Assembly (NCBI GenBank): GCA_963978545.1
Contig: OZ021732.1
Coordinates: forward strand, 67,594,328 to 67,658,327
Length of the DNA: 64,000 bases
Source of the DNA: Linyphia triangularis
Taxonomy: Eukaryota; Arthropoda; Arachnida; Araneae; Linyphiidae
Direction: 5' to 3'
The notes under the pieces are model-generated. The model saw nothing but the letters and a program-made list of their open reading frames with translations, did not search any database and had not been told where the DNA came from. This document shows, in pieces, positions 11,176 to 22,802 of this stretch; within the stretch, counting starts at the first letter, position 1; each line of letters opens with the position of its first letter. Both the position numbers and the translations under genes were made by a program.

Positions 11176-13590
11176 TATAATCAGTGTATTCTAATTTAAT
11201 GGGTTGGTTGTATTGTATTTTTCTTGGATCAAGAAATATACACAGTCTATACTACACCGAACTGTACAACATGAGTCACAATTGTTTTGCCTTTAGAAAG
11301 ATGGAAAAATCCCCTATGGTTCATGTATACATTATTTTTTTTAAAAATTGAACACTCAATGGTATTTCTTCACGGTTTCAAGGACTAGAACATTCAAATT
11401 AATACCTTCACAAAATCAGAACTCGATCAATAATTAGTTAAGAAAATTAAGGAGTTTTCGAGCTTTTTATTATTCGACACACAGTTTCAAATACTATTAG
11501 AGAAATTTGTTTCTTAAGCGATTTATAAGGTTTTAAAACCTGTCCCTCCAGGCAGCCTAAAAAAAAAAGATACCTGTCACAATCAACACCATGTCTACTT
11601 ATATTTTAAATCAGAAATAACAGAATACTAAGCAGTGCTCAGTCACAAGATCACTATGGACCAGACCAACAGTTTCGATGGACTAGTTAAAGGAATCCAT
11701 ACGGCAAACTTTTTTTTATCTTTGTAATGGTAAATGAGATAATAAATACCCATATTTTATTGATAGTTTGCCCCCACAGGTCTAGCTTAACAGTGACCAT
11801 TACAACAAATGCTACTCTTTTGCAATTTCGTTTACAGAGAGTATTTAAAAAATGAAAAATATGTCTGGATATCAATAAAAAATGTACATGACCGATAAGC
11901 TAAGTTTACATACGAAACAAGTTAATAATTCTAATAATTTCACTCTGTATACAACATAACTTGCACAAGGTTTTAAACAATAATAAAATCCACTGCAGTG
12001 TTTAATTTGATACATATCTTCAATGTAGAATTTAAATTTAGTAAGGCAACAACTTCTTTTTATCACACAATGCAATTGACAGTGATTGATTGTAAGAAAA
12101 AGCTCCAGGAACAGAATGGCAAACTGCAAAATTAGGATACAGCTGTCAAAAACAATGAAAACTTCAAAACATATAAAGGTACATGCATATTATCCCGTCA
12201 ACAAGACTAAGAGTTCTCCAAATGGATTCCCTTAGACCGTCCAGTAAATACCCGCTCCACTGCGCAGTTGAGGCATTCCATCAACGGGAATGAACCAACA
12301 CTGGTCTGAAGCAAACCAGACCGCCAAGATGTCCAAGGAGGTTCATACTTTTTGTCACCAGTAAAAAATTTGCCAACCGCCAATGTGATAACATGAAAGT
12401 ACCTATGTATTTGGTGATACTGCTTTTCTTTCCCCCCAATTACTGCCATAGAGTACACAAACTTTCTTTTTTAACATAAAATGCCAACGTGAACAACTTA
12501 CCTTATCATCTATTCCATTCTAGTGACAAGAATATTAATTGAGCAATTTCTTAATGTATCATAACCATAAACTCTTGATATCCATTTTCTTGTGGAGAAT
12601 TTTAATTGTTTAAAAAAAAAAGGAATTATTTTATAATATAATAAATAGTGAAATCATTTCATGCAAAAGAAATCAAGTTAGTGAACTTGAGTTACACTAA
12701 ATCAATAAAAAAAATGTATACCTTTACCAAGAACAGTTCTCAGATGTCCCACATCTACAACAAATCACTCACTTTACTTATAATAGCATTAAATAGCTTC
12801 AAATGATTTGCGACACAAAACATTGTTAAATCTATCTATGTCGCATGTATTTTAGGATTGGATAGTTTCTAGTGCAAGGGATACACTGAGTTGGGACATT
12901 GTTGCATCAAAATCGGTATTATTCAAGTCAAGTGGGGGTGAACCCCTTCCGGAAAGTCTTAGGGAAGACAGGAAAACTAAGTAGAATTTGCAACTGAAAT
13001 GGAAAAATGACCACACAACTTGCACCAGGCAGACTGACACAGTGATACAAAACTATATGTCATGCATGAGCCGTCATCTATTCTGTTTTAAATCATAGAT
13101 TGCAGAGCGCCATGCTTGGAATTGAACACATATCTTGCACTTTTGTGACATCCATTTTGCTATCGAGTCAGAAGGGATTCATTGTATGGCTTATTAGAAA
13201 AAGAAACAATCTAATATATGCAATTTCTAAACGAATACTTTTTTCCTGCTTAACTATACGTTACCTTACAAATTCAATACACTTTTATTAGTTTTTAACA
13301 CAAAATATTAAACTGTGGCTTAATCCTTGATAATCATCAAGCAAGAACAAATAAGACTACATGTCAACATTTGTTTTGTTACAGAACTGGAAGGAATAAG
13401 CACATCAGTTGGGGATAAATCAGAAATTCCATCGTTAACTGTTAAGATTAAATATAAGTAAACTTGTTAAAGAGTGGCTTCAATGGATCAAATGAGATCA
13501 CCTATAAAATACAAAAGCCACTTTCCTTTCATTTTAATAAGTAATACATTGTAGATTAAGAAATTTGAGTTTGTTGATAAATTAAAAACT
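11176..13590. other. AT-rich sequence downstream of a candidate minus-strand exon
   Basis: If the exon at 13,594-13,729 is real, this is intron or later transcript sequence. An acceptor-like pyrimidine tract ending CATTTCAG (minus strand, near 12,996) exists, but splicing the exon to it gives an early stop. The GC-richer stretch 12,210-12,370 gives an 83-codon minus frame that I cannot assign to a family. No convincing second exon was found. Confidence 0.4.
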
Positions 13591-13593
13591 TAC

Positions 13594-13729
13594 CATGGAA
13601 AGTGCAAGGCATATGGGGGTTGCACATATCTTGCATGCCATAGCAATATTCACCATATGCATCAGCACCAGGTGGGTAGACTTCATTTCCATTGGGCTCA
13701 TAATATCCAGCAACCATAGCAGTTATCAT
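13594..13729 (-). CDS. Candidate first coding exon of an unidentified gene
   Basis: On the minus strand an ATG at 13,729 opens 45 codons plus one base, ending CATG and followed by the consensus donor GTAAGTTTTT (from 13,593). The translation starts MITAMVAGYYEPNGNEVYPP, then has a Tyr/Met/Cys-rich segment (EYCYGMQDMCNPHMPCTFH). Its composition is balanced and unlike the low-complexity frames elsewhere in the window. A TGA lies in frame 12 bases upstream of the ATG, supporting this start. A TATATAAA box lies about 50 bases upstream. I do not recognise the protein. The next exon, which must start in phase 1, was not found, so the gene is partial at best. Confidence 0.5.
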
Positions 13730-13774
13730 TGGAGAATCTCAGATCTGTCACGCTCTTTCACACTCGGAGTTTGA

Positions 13775-13782
13775 TTTATATA
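13775..13782 (-). promoter_or_regulatory. TATA-like box upstream of the candidate exon
   Basis: The minus strand reads CTTATATAAATC here, a good match to the TATA consensus. It lies 46-53 bases upstream of the ATG of the candidate exon. Transcription starting about 30 bases downstream would leave a very short leader. In DNA this AT-rich, TATA-like strings also arise by chance, so the support is the position rather than the string. Confidence 0.35.
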
Positions 13783-14211
13783 AGAGCTGTCAACAAAAAC
13801 AGCGTGAGTAGCTGCTGTCACTTCACATTAGTTAGCTATTACGCTTATTTTTATTTATATAAATCAAGCACCAGAAGAAATTGAAATGAGATGATCCCTT
13901 TAAATTCCGAGCTGTCAACAGCAGAAGGGACAGTTAAAAAACGATCCTGTAGTTTTATTAGAAAGGCAAACTACTTTGGAATACAAGAGCAAATGATTGT
14001 TAAAATATTTCACAAGGTTTACATTTGCTGATTCGTTAAATATGTAACAGGATCTTATTGATGACGTTGAAGAGCTTATTCACATGTCACACGAAACTTA
14101 TGGTCAATTAAAAGTTCCACGGGTTACAAAAACAACTCACATGCTGATAAGTATCCAATAGCGAAGTATTCACCAGACAGCTTTTTGTATGAAAATGTTC
14201 AAAAAGGGATT

Positions 14212-14366
14212 CAGATCTTTAAAATAACTATCCACTTGTGAATCCAGAGCAGTTTACTTGATACTAACTGCCGAAAGAGCAATGTGCATACTTTTGGGAA
14301 AAATTCATTGGCAATCACTTCCCACAAATCTTGTATATCCTCGAAAGAAGGTAGTAGTGATGTCAT
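14212..14366 (-). CDS. Short minus-strand frame, possible exon
   Basis: An ATG at 14,366 opens a 52-codon frame beginning MTSLLPSFEDIQDLWEVIAN. A donor-like AAAAGTATGC follows codon 25, which would truncate the coding part there. The region around it (14,290-14,400) is less AT-rich than its surroundings and has CpG-containing sequence (GCAGCGCTAC) just upstream. The amino-acid composition looks protein-like, but there is no family match, and the phase does not join to the candidate exon at 13,594-13,729. It may be an alternative 5' exon, an unrelated gene, or chance. Confidence 0.25.
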
Positions 14367-14761
14367 CGCAGACTAGAATGTTCGTTTGTCAGCAGCGCTA
14401 CCTAGCTTGGTTTTTTGGAACCAAAAAGGGTGTGTTCTATTTTATAATGTGTGGAATGTTTTCAAATTTTCTTTTTTTTTATTCTTCGGGGCAGGCGCTG
14501 TTCCAGTGGAGATGAGGGTGCGTTGGGGGTAATCGTCCTCTTCCATAGCTTTAAATTTCATAAGAAAGGTTTAAAGAAAAGGGAAATGGAGGAAAATGAA
14601 TGGGAAAAGAAATGCTTGAATGTGCGATTGTGGGAGGACCATAGGTGTTAAAGAAAAATGCATACTTTAAAAATTTCATGAGACAAACTAACAATTGTAA
14701 AATTGGAATGCGAACAAAATGTCAAAACTGTAATTAGAAATAGTTTGCATTGTTTTATTTA

Positions 14762-16428
14762 CAGTGGCTCCCAAAAGTCTTCGTACAGTTTAAAAATTTG
14801 TAGAAAAAGTGCTGTAGTTAGGAATTAAATTCGGATATTAACTTCAGTATTTTTTTTTTTTTTTTTTTTTTTTTGTAGAATCTGATAATTCTGAATTAAA
14901 CCTAACATTTAAAAAAGAAGTATTGAATCATTTTATTTTTTATAAAAATATAAATTCCTAGAACCAGAGAAAAAAAATTTCCACTAAACTGTTTGCACAC
15001 CATGACATTTTCTGAAAATTTCATTAATAAAATAATTTTTTAACGCTTTTTTTAATTTTTGCATTGTGGTGACTTTCAAACAATCGATTGCCTGCTATAT
15101 TCGCCTTCTCTATTTATTTATTCTTAAAAATGTTTCGTAGTCGTAAAGAATCAACAAACAGCAGTCTAAAATTGATAATCTTTCATCGTAATAGATAAAT
15201 GTATTCTATGTATGGATAATATATTAAATGTATTCCATTTAACTATTTAGTATGTAATAAAACGTTTTAAACAAGAAAATAGAATTCAAAACCCATCCAA
15301 GAAGAAATTGCTCAGTTGAAGATATTGCCCATTATATGAACGTGAAAATGGATTTATTGTAAGAAAATTTGAGAAAAATCCACGCTTGTGGCTTGTAAAA
15401 ATTTCTGCAGAATGTAAGGAAAACATTTTGACTTCTATTTCATATGAAACTGTTTAAAACGTAGTCAGATGAGATCAGCTGGATTACATGGGTGCTCTGC
15501 CCGAAGAAAATTTTTGTAAATGCTAAAAATACAAAGTATCGCCTTTTCTTTACAGAGTTAATGATAAATAAGCCAGAAACGTATTGGAATAACGTCTTAT
15601 TTGAAGATAAAAATAAAATTAACATTTTTGGTTTCGATGGCCTCATTATTGTGTGGAGAAGAAAAAATACTGAAACTTAATCTCTAGAATTTTGTGAGAA
15701 CAGTAAGACATGGAGGTAGAAGTGTCCTTGTATATGGACGCTTGTCAACATTAGGACTTGGTAAATTGGTGTTTCATAAATCATGAACTCTATTTGAATA
15801 TTTTGAATGATAAATTAAATTTATCAACCCAAAATTTGGATATAACAAATAACTCAATTTTTTTTATCAAGATAATGATCCGAGCACACAGCATTCAATG
15901 ATCGCCTCTGTTGCCTCTATAATTGCCCACAAAATCTAAAAACACTATTTCAGTCGGTATATTTGAACCCATAAAAACAGATTTGGATAAAATTGGAGGC
16001 CAAAGTAAAAAGATTCAACATTAAAACGAAAAGCCAACTAAAACCAGTAATGATCAAAGAATAGAAGAATATTAATGCAGAAATTACAAAAAAAAAAAAA
16101 AAAAATTATTAAAATTTATGCCCAAACTCATAAAAGTTGTTCTAAATGCTAAAAGATAACCTACGAATAACTAATTTACCAAAATATCACGATAAATACT
16201 AATACGTAAAAAAAAAATGTTAAGTGTTACTTTTATGTTAATGATTTTTTTTAAAAGAAGTTTTACTATCTATTAAAAATATTTTATATAGTTTTATTAA
16301 AATGAAATTAGAGATATTGTCAAAAAAAAAAATTAAAAAAAATACGATTTTAAAATATAACATTTAAGCTGGATAATGCAGTATTTGTTTGAAATTTGTA
16401 AGTGTACGAAGACTTTTGGGAGCCACTT
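14762..16428 (+). mobile_element. Tc1-like transposon, full length but inactive
   Basis: The left end starts CAGTGGCTCCCAAAAGTCTT and the right end is its inverse (AAGACTTTTGGGAGCCACT). The shared repeat is 25 bp without mismatch, running AGTGGCTCCC to CGTACA. TA dinucleotides flank both ends (14,760-14,761 and 16,429-16,430), the Tc1/mariner target duplication. The 1.67-kb length suits a single-gene Tc1 element. The transposase in the middle is broken. Long T and A runs (14,850-14,874 and about 16,087-16,104) have expanded inside it. Confidence 0.9.
15280..16080 (+). pseudogene. Tc1-family transposase pseudogene
   Basis: Stops and frameshifts interrupt a recognisable transposase. The frame at 15,492-15,680 contains ETYWNNVLFEDKNKINIFG followed by FDG..VWRRKNTE, the family block normally 'W..VLFSDESKFNLFGSDG..VWR', with the first catalytic Asp retained. 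Near 15,865-15,885 a QDNDP string marks the second catalytic Asp. Around 15,965-15,985 the 'LNPIENLW' block reads LNP, stop, KQIW, so the third catalytic acid appears as Lys. The helix-turn-helix N-terminal part near 15,285-15,420 is largely eroded. Without the DDE triad the product could not catalyse excision. Confidence 0.85.
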
Positions 16429-16430
16429 TA

Positions 16431-18825
16431 TATAGTTGAGGTTAATATCATATTAAAGGTATGTGCGAATCAGTAAATGCATGTTTATTGAAAGGTACTG
16501 CAATTTAACTGCTACAAAAATTATTCCTATAGAAATCTGTGCACTCTTTTTGAAAGAAGAAATGAGGAAATATGGGCACATTTTCATTGTCAGAATCCTG
16601 ACTGAATTTACAGGCACGAGATAGACTGAAAGTAGGTTGATTTGTACGCTCAACACCCTGTATTATTTTGCACTATAACGAATAATTATTCCGGGAAATG
16701 TATTTTTATACGCAATAGTCACCACTTCTTTTCTGTCCAAAATCAATTAGAAAATACGTGCTTTATATGTAAATTCATCAAGGAAAAAAAAAGTGAGACC
16801 ACTGAATTATCTAGAGTAAACCCCAAATCACCCCATCCAAATTTTTCCGAAATAAATTAATTGATTATTTACAATCCAACAATTCGAAACAACCAATACA
16901 TGGGACCTTCGTTCGAAATTGTAGTTTTAGTCTTCAAAATTTTCAAATTTTTAAGATATCATTTTAGAAGCATCTGAGCAGTTTTTAGGATGCTGAGAAC
17001 TGTATCTTAGTAAAACTAAGAAGGTATATGAAACATATTAATTTATTTTGAAGATAATTATGTTTAGACATGTAAATTAGACATTAAGTATCATTATCAT
17101 CCCTAAATCATATAAATATTGCATTTTCTTATTTTTTTTAGGTCAAAAATTATGGATATAAGACAATTACTTCAAACAGTTGATTTCCAGTTTATTTTTT
17201 TTATTTTTTTTAATAAAATAAATACTTTTGTAATTGATACTATATTTCTAGAATCGAAGACATTTTAAAAAAGATTTCATACATGACAAAAAAAAAAAAA
17301 AAAAAAAGAAACTTATAATTAAAATTAAAGTTAATTTCTCAAACTATTGTAGAAAGAATATTTTTAAAAATTTCAAAAATAAATTAATTAAGAACATTAA
17401 AATTTAGATATGAGGATGGTAATGACATTTCACCACCATAAAGAATGATGATTCTTTTTTTATTAGAAATTTAGAGCATTAGTTCATCTAACAACAGAAT
17501 AAATAACGCATAATAAGACTAAATAGAATTTAATATAATTAAGTAAGATCAAGGATGATAATGGCAGCAATATTTTTACTAATCATCAATATTTTCACTA
17601 ATCATCAGCTTCAGAAATCCTAACTGCGATTTATAAAGATATTTACAAGAAGTTTTATTATTCCAATCACAACCTTAAAATGGCCTCAGCTCACTTAACG
17701 TGTTATTTGAATCAGTAGTGTCCTTTAGTGGCCAAGAAAGGATGTAAAAACTATTGGATATTAATGACATAAAAAGCAGATGACAAGTTCAAAAACCGCA
17801 GTACTATTTCTTTTTTTAAGCTTTTTAAAGAAAAGTCTGTATATTTTTGGAATTGAAATGTTTAATAAAATATGATTAATTCGAAATATACATTAAATTT
17901 TATACAATATACAACAACAATGAAATGCCAAATTTGGGAAAAGGAACAGAAGATGGTAATGAAATTTCAGTGTTAATTGTGTTGTTTTCAGAAATATTTA
18001 TGAGAAAAAAACAATTAAAATATATTTCATTTGTCTATTGAAATATACTAAGGAAATAAATACTTCAAATTATCAGTCAAAATGTTTTATTACGGGTTTT
18101 ACAGACATGGCACAGCAAAATGGACTTTTCGGGAGAATGACACATGTCATGTCCACAAGTTTTTATTATTTTTTAGAGTAGCGCGTGCAAGGAACTATCG
18201 TACGAAATTCAATGAAAAAGATAAATTATTGATCACGCACTATAACAGTCGATTTTCACCAAAATGGTGCAACACTTTACAAAGTAACGCTGAGCATTTT
18301 CAATTTCCAACAGCAACGGAATAGTGACATGCACCTCTAAAACCATTCTATTTAACATTAAATATTAGGAAAAAATTATGAATTATGATTTGATTTACAA
18401 TTGATAGTGAATACATAAGCCGAGAGCTTTAATTCTAGTTGAGGAATACAACATAATTTAACATACTTTATTTACATGTAAATGGAATTTAAAAAAAAAA
18501 AAAAGCTTTCAAAAATAGTTCATTTTACTATCGTCATCTTACCTGAAGGTAATGCTAGACAGAACAAATTTACAATAAAATTTATCGGGTATTTTCTGGC
18601 GAAAGGACTATACACGAGGGCTTTACTGAGTCAGGACATCATTAGTTCAACATCTGGACTATCGAAAGACAGTCTGTGTATCAAGTGATGAATAAAAGGA
18701 AAATTGATGCATTTGATATTCGAATTGATGGAACCCCGGTAAACTCCCATCAATCAGCACGACAATCTATTTCATCACAATCACCAGTGTCTGCTCCCTA
18801 TGAAAACATAGACTGCAGAACGAAA
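16431..18825. other. AT-rich sequence without recognisable gene
   Basis: No gene or element boundary recognised. It has many A/T runs, and a short imperfect direct repeat (ACTAATCATCAATATTTT, then CACTAATCATCAG) at about 17,577-17,608. Frames such as 18,082-18,324 lack family motifs. Confidence 0.5.
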
Positions 18826-18830
18826 GTAGA

Positions 18831-19165
18831 CAGGCGCGTAGCCAGGGAGAGAAAAATATCCCCTCCCGAAATTTTAACAAGCAAAAACCAAAGGATTTTT
18901 TTAAGTGGAAAATTTATTTAAAATGTTTTTAATTTTCTAAACATACATTGAAAAATACCTACAATTAAATATATTCGACACTAATAACAAAAATTATTAC
19001 TATGACTTGTTGAGTTATAATCTCATATTCCGTCCCGAAAAAAATCCCTGGAAGTAGAGTCTCGATTCCGAAACGGTTTTTGTGCTGGGCGAACACATTT
19101 TATCCCTGAGACGTGAGTCCAGGCAGGGGCGTAACCATGATTTTTTTCGGGGGGGGGGAATATCT
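18831..19165. mobile_element. Two single element ends of the 'GGGGCGTA' type
   Basis: CAGGCGCGTAGCCAGG begins at about 18,832 and CAGGGGCGTAACCATG at about 19,131, the latter followed by a G run. Both resemble the start of hAT-type elements such as the one at 37,930 (CAGGGGCGTACTGG). No partner ends or target duplications were found, so they are probably solitary fragments. Confidence 0.35.
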
Positions 19166-19239
19166 CACCCATATTCAAGAATTGCTTGCAATAGTAGTGG
19201 TATATAAAACTCGAAGATGGTACTTTTAAATTAAACACC

Positions 19240-21405
19240 CTTAATTACTTAGTCAATTAATTAATTAGTCAATTAAATCTTCGTCACTATTTAGCAACAT
19301 TTAATTTTTAGTAAATAAAAAAAAAAAATTTTTTTTAATTAACTCCACCTACAAAATTTGTAGAAAATTAAGTTAAGCACATATTTTGCCTTATAATTCA
19401 TAACAGAAAGCCTAATTGTTTTAATTGAATCATGATACATTAAATTAAGGCGAAAAAGATTTCCTCTACAACATGAATCCACGGATTTTTACCTTCTTCC
19501 ACAGTGATAAATATCAGACTTTTTTCTTTGGAGAAATGTAGACCTAGTAGAAAATTTAATGTTGACTTTTTAAGAGTGGTGTTTGTTCACAGTTTTATAT
19601 CCATGTTGGTTTTTAAATTTTGATTTAATGAAAATAAATATCGTTTGAAAAATTATTAACCTAACCATATTTGTTTCTCTGAACTGGTTTGTGATTTGAT
19701 AATGGAATCTGAATATCCGAATTTATTTTCAAAAGCGTTATATTGTGATTTGTCACAAGTTTTGCTTGATGTGATGATTTGACAATTGTGTATTTATGTG
19801 AGTGAAAATAATATCTGAAAAATCAAACTTTAAACAATGTATGGCATACAATTCCTCGCATGAGGCTTTTTAAAATAAACATGTAAAATAATTTCCTAAA
19901 CTTTAAGTTTTCATACATTTTTAAACAATAGCAACTTTTAGAACTATTCATAACGCAATAATAATTTATATGAATTGAAAATTTTGAAAAATACACATGC
20001 AATAGTAAAATGTTACTTTTGCTGGCATTTAGGCTGGTCTTTAAGGCAGACATGTGTTATTTTAATTTACATGTGTATATAAATTATTTGGGATTTTCGC
20101 AGTCCTATCACCCTCACGTTCATCTCCGTACGTTTCACCAGATCTAATCAATGTATAATCCCTCAAAAACACAACACAGAATTCCAATGCAGACAATCTC
20201 ATTGACTCGAGTCCATTAGTAATGTGTTATCCACGTATGCAAGGGGGGGGGGGGGGATCTGATTTCTGATGCTACAAAGTAAAAACAAGTTATCCTATTG
20301 TATCATCTATCTACACAACCATGTTGCACATTCCAAACGTAAGTACTCACCAGAAGAGGGAAGTTTTCATTGTATAAAGGCGTGACATAGGCGAAAGCTC
20401 CGCTTCGGTGTGAAATATCTTGTTTATCAAAAGAAGAACAACAATATGGTGTTCTTGTACAACTATACATTTATCAGAACACACTGTTTACATGGAAGAT
20501 ATCACTAACCTGTACTCACCTATATAACCCCATTCAAGTGAAAACTGAGTGAATGTTGGTTTCCTCTCATTCCAGGTCAAGATTTTGTAAATCACAGCTC
20601 CAGACATCACACACTGTTACCGAATATTTCAATAGTTGACTAACTTAAAATAAGCTTTCTTGTTGCTTGTTCAATTTGATTGATTTAGCAAATAATAAAT
20701 AAAATGTAAATTTGTTTTACTTACTGATATACAAACAAGTTTAAAATGTAAATATGTATTTAGATATTTTTTAAGGTTTTATGAGATTGAGAGTGAACAA
20801 ACAGGATAAAGTTTTCTAACTTTTTTAAGGGAAATAATTTTGCTTATGATTAAATAAAGCGTTTGAATTTGAATATTAGGTTTCTGAACCCTTGGTACCT
20901 AGAGCTCCAATAACTTGCTTCGTTACCGATAGATGATTATTTTTTCCCCCTTTTATTACAAGATTTATTTTCTGGATACGTAAGTTCTGCTTAATAATAA
21001 ATGTAATTAGCAGTTTCTGCTACAGCATGGTCTTATTGAGATCATAGCCTTACACATTTGAGACTCCTACGTAATACGATTAAAGAAGCTATTTTGAATG
21101 CATGGCAGACAATGTGTGTAAACATTTTAACCACCCAGTTCGAAAAATAGTTATTTATGTAATTAGTTGGTAAAGTAATGCTTTTTTCAAACTTGGAAAA
21201 ATGCTTAGTTGATAAGTGCATTAGCATAAGTCAAATAACTTACCATGATTGGAAAGATAATTTCCTCATATAGCATACAATATTTTTTTATAATCGCGAG
21301 CAAAACATATTTTGAATATGTATAAATATTAATGCTGACAACACCAGGCAATGAATCTCTTCTGAAAATATGAGATTTCTATACTAAGATTTTATAAAAT
21401 TTGTC
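19240..21405. other. AT-rich sequence without recognisable gene
   Basis: No gene recognised. It contains a 14-base G run at 20,243-20,256 and a GC-richer patch at 20,340-20,420. A splice-acceptor-like CTCTCATTCCAG ends near 20,575, but the following frame is short and unconvincing. Confidence 0.5.
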
Positions 21406-21413
21406 CACGAAGG

Positions 21414-21464
21414 GTGCGGTAAAGTATTTTATCACACTAGTGCGATAAAGTTACTTTACCACAC
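21414..21464. repeat. Inverted repeat with TAAAGT motifs
   Basis: GTGCGGTAAAGTATTTTATC (start of the left arm, 21,414-21,437) faces GTGCGATAAAGTTACTTTAC (start of the right arm, 21,440-21,464) across a 2-base gap. Each arm is itself partly palindromic around TAAAGTA.CTTTA, and a third GCGATAAAGTG follows at about 21,470. The role is unknown; it could be a terminus of a short inverted-repeat element or a clustered protein-binding site. Confidence 0.5.
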
Positions 21465-22771
21465 TCCTCGCGATAAAGTGCCACTTCCGCCACGATTTCT
21501 TATAAAAAAAAATTAATTTTTGGGCGCGTTATTATAAAAAATAATGTTTCCAATTTTTCTACAAATTATCTGAGAAAGGTATCGGACTCTTACTTTCAGT
21601 TTTAGCCTTGTTCTTCTTTGGGGCATTATGATCCACTAAATTAGTGTACTTTTCCTTTTTATATTAAGTAATATTTTATCAAAAAATTGTTTTTATATAT
21701 AATTCAGGTCTGTATATTATTCAACTACAAAAACAAATAAAAATAAGTATAATTCTAAAATAAAATATAACATTTTTAAGAGGTAGATGTAGCCATGTCC
21801 TGTACTGTGATTACCAAGATCTTTTATTCCATGCGATATGTTTTAGAAAACAAGCCCTCAGTTTTAACTTAAATAGGTTTTATAATTGAACGTGGGTGCC
21901 TGATTACAAAAACAGTGTCCTTCTGTATCTCAATTGTTGGACAAGAATCCAAATTATTATAGCAACTCAGTTATAAAAGAACAAAAAGTTAAAGATAGAC
22001 ACATCTTATTTATTTTATTATTATTATATATTGAAATAAATGAACATTAGCGTAGGAATGGGAAGAAGAGATAGTGAGGGGAGAAGGGGGGGGGGGGGGA
22101 GGGTGATCCCTTCCGAAAATAATAATCAAATGCTCAACTTCCAAATTTCAGCTTTTTACGTTAGTTAGTTTTGAACAATAGAAACATTTATCAAAACTTC
22201 TAGTTCAGTTTCTATAAATAGGACTATATATAATATATAGAGAGATAAATTTAAGCTGTAACGCATTCATTGGCTAAACATTTCAAAAGAGAGCTATTAA
22301 TTTAAAGAACAATTATCACATTTTCCATAATATAATTTTTCCTGTACTTATGATTTAAAAAGGAAAGGATATGTAATGACGGTAATCTTAAAGCAAATTA
22401 TACCAAATCAACAAAGAGAGGGGGGGGGGGAGGGGAAAAAACTTGCATTTAGTAGCGGAAGTAATGTGGTGCAAAGGACAGCAATTATTTCTCAACTTTT
22501 ATTATTTTTGATGATGGTCTCGTTAGAATGTTGCTTTTTTCCTCCCCTTAACACACTTTTGGTTCTCAATTCCGCCCCCCCCCCCCATCCCCACTTAGTG
22601 TCACTGATCTATCTGCATCTTTTTCTAACATTGAAGAAACCGATGCAACATTTTTGACGAAAGTATTTTAATGAAAATACTGCAGCAGTGAAAATTAATT
22701 GATCATACGAGTATTTTTTTTTAAAGAAATGGTAATAACCTTTTCGAATATATATCATATATCTACTAGAA

Positions 22772-22802
22772 CAGCGTTCCCCAAACTGTGAATCACGACC
22801 CA
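22772..22802 (+). mobile_element. Solitary hAT-like terminus
   Basis: The string CAGCGTTCCCCAAACTGTG then ATCACGACCC resembles the widespread hAT terminal repeat 'CAG.GGTTCCCAAACTGTGGGTCGCGACCC' (from memory). No inverted partner was seen in the following 1 kb, so this is at most a fragment. Confidence 0.4.

Noticed and set aside
12207..12458. 83-codon minus-strand frame, considered as a downstream exon of the 13,594-13,729 candidate
   Set aside because: No family motif, no acceptor in the required phase, and other frames look equally plausible.
12852..13040. Minus-strand acceptor-like CATTTCAG and 62-codon frame as second exon
   Set aside because: Joining it to the phase-1 donor gives a stop after a few codons.
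20560..20640. Splice acceptor CTCTCATTCCAG followed by a possible exon
   Set aside because: The downstream frames close quickly and no matching donor or protein similarity was seen.
22376..22657. 93-codon plus-strand frame
   Set aside because: It runs through G and C homopolymers and has no motif; chance in low-complexity DNA.
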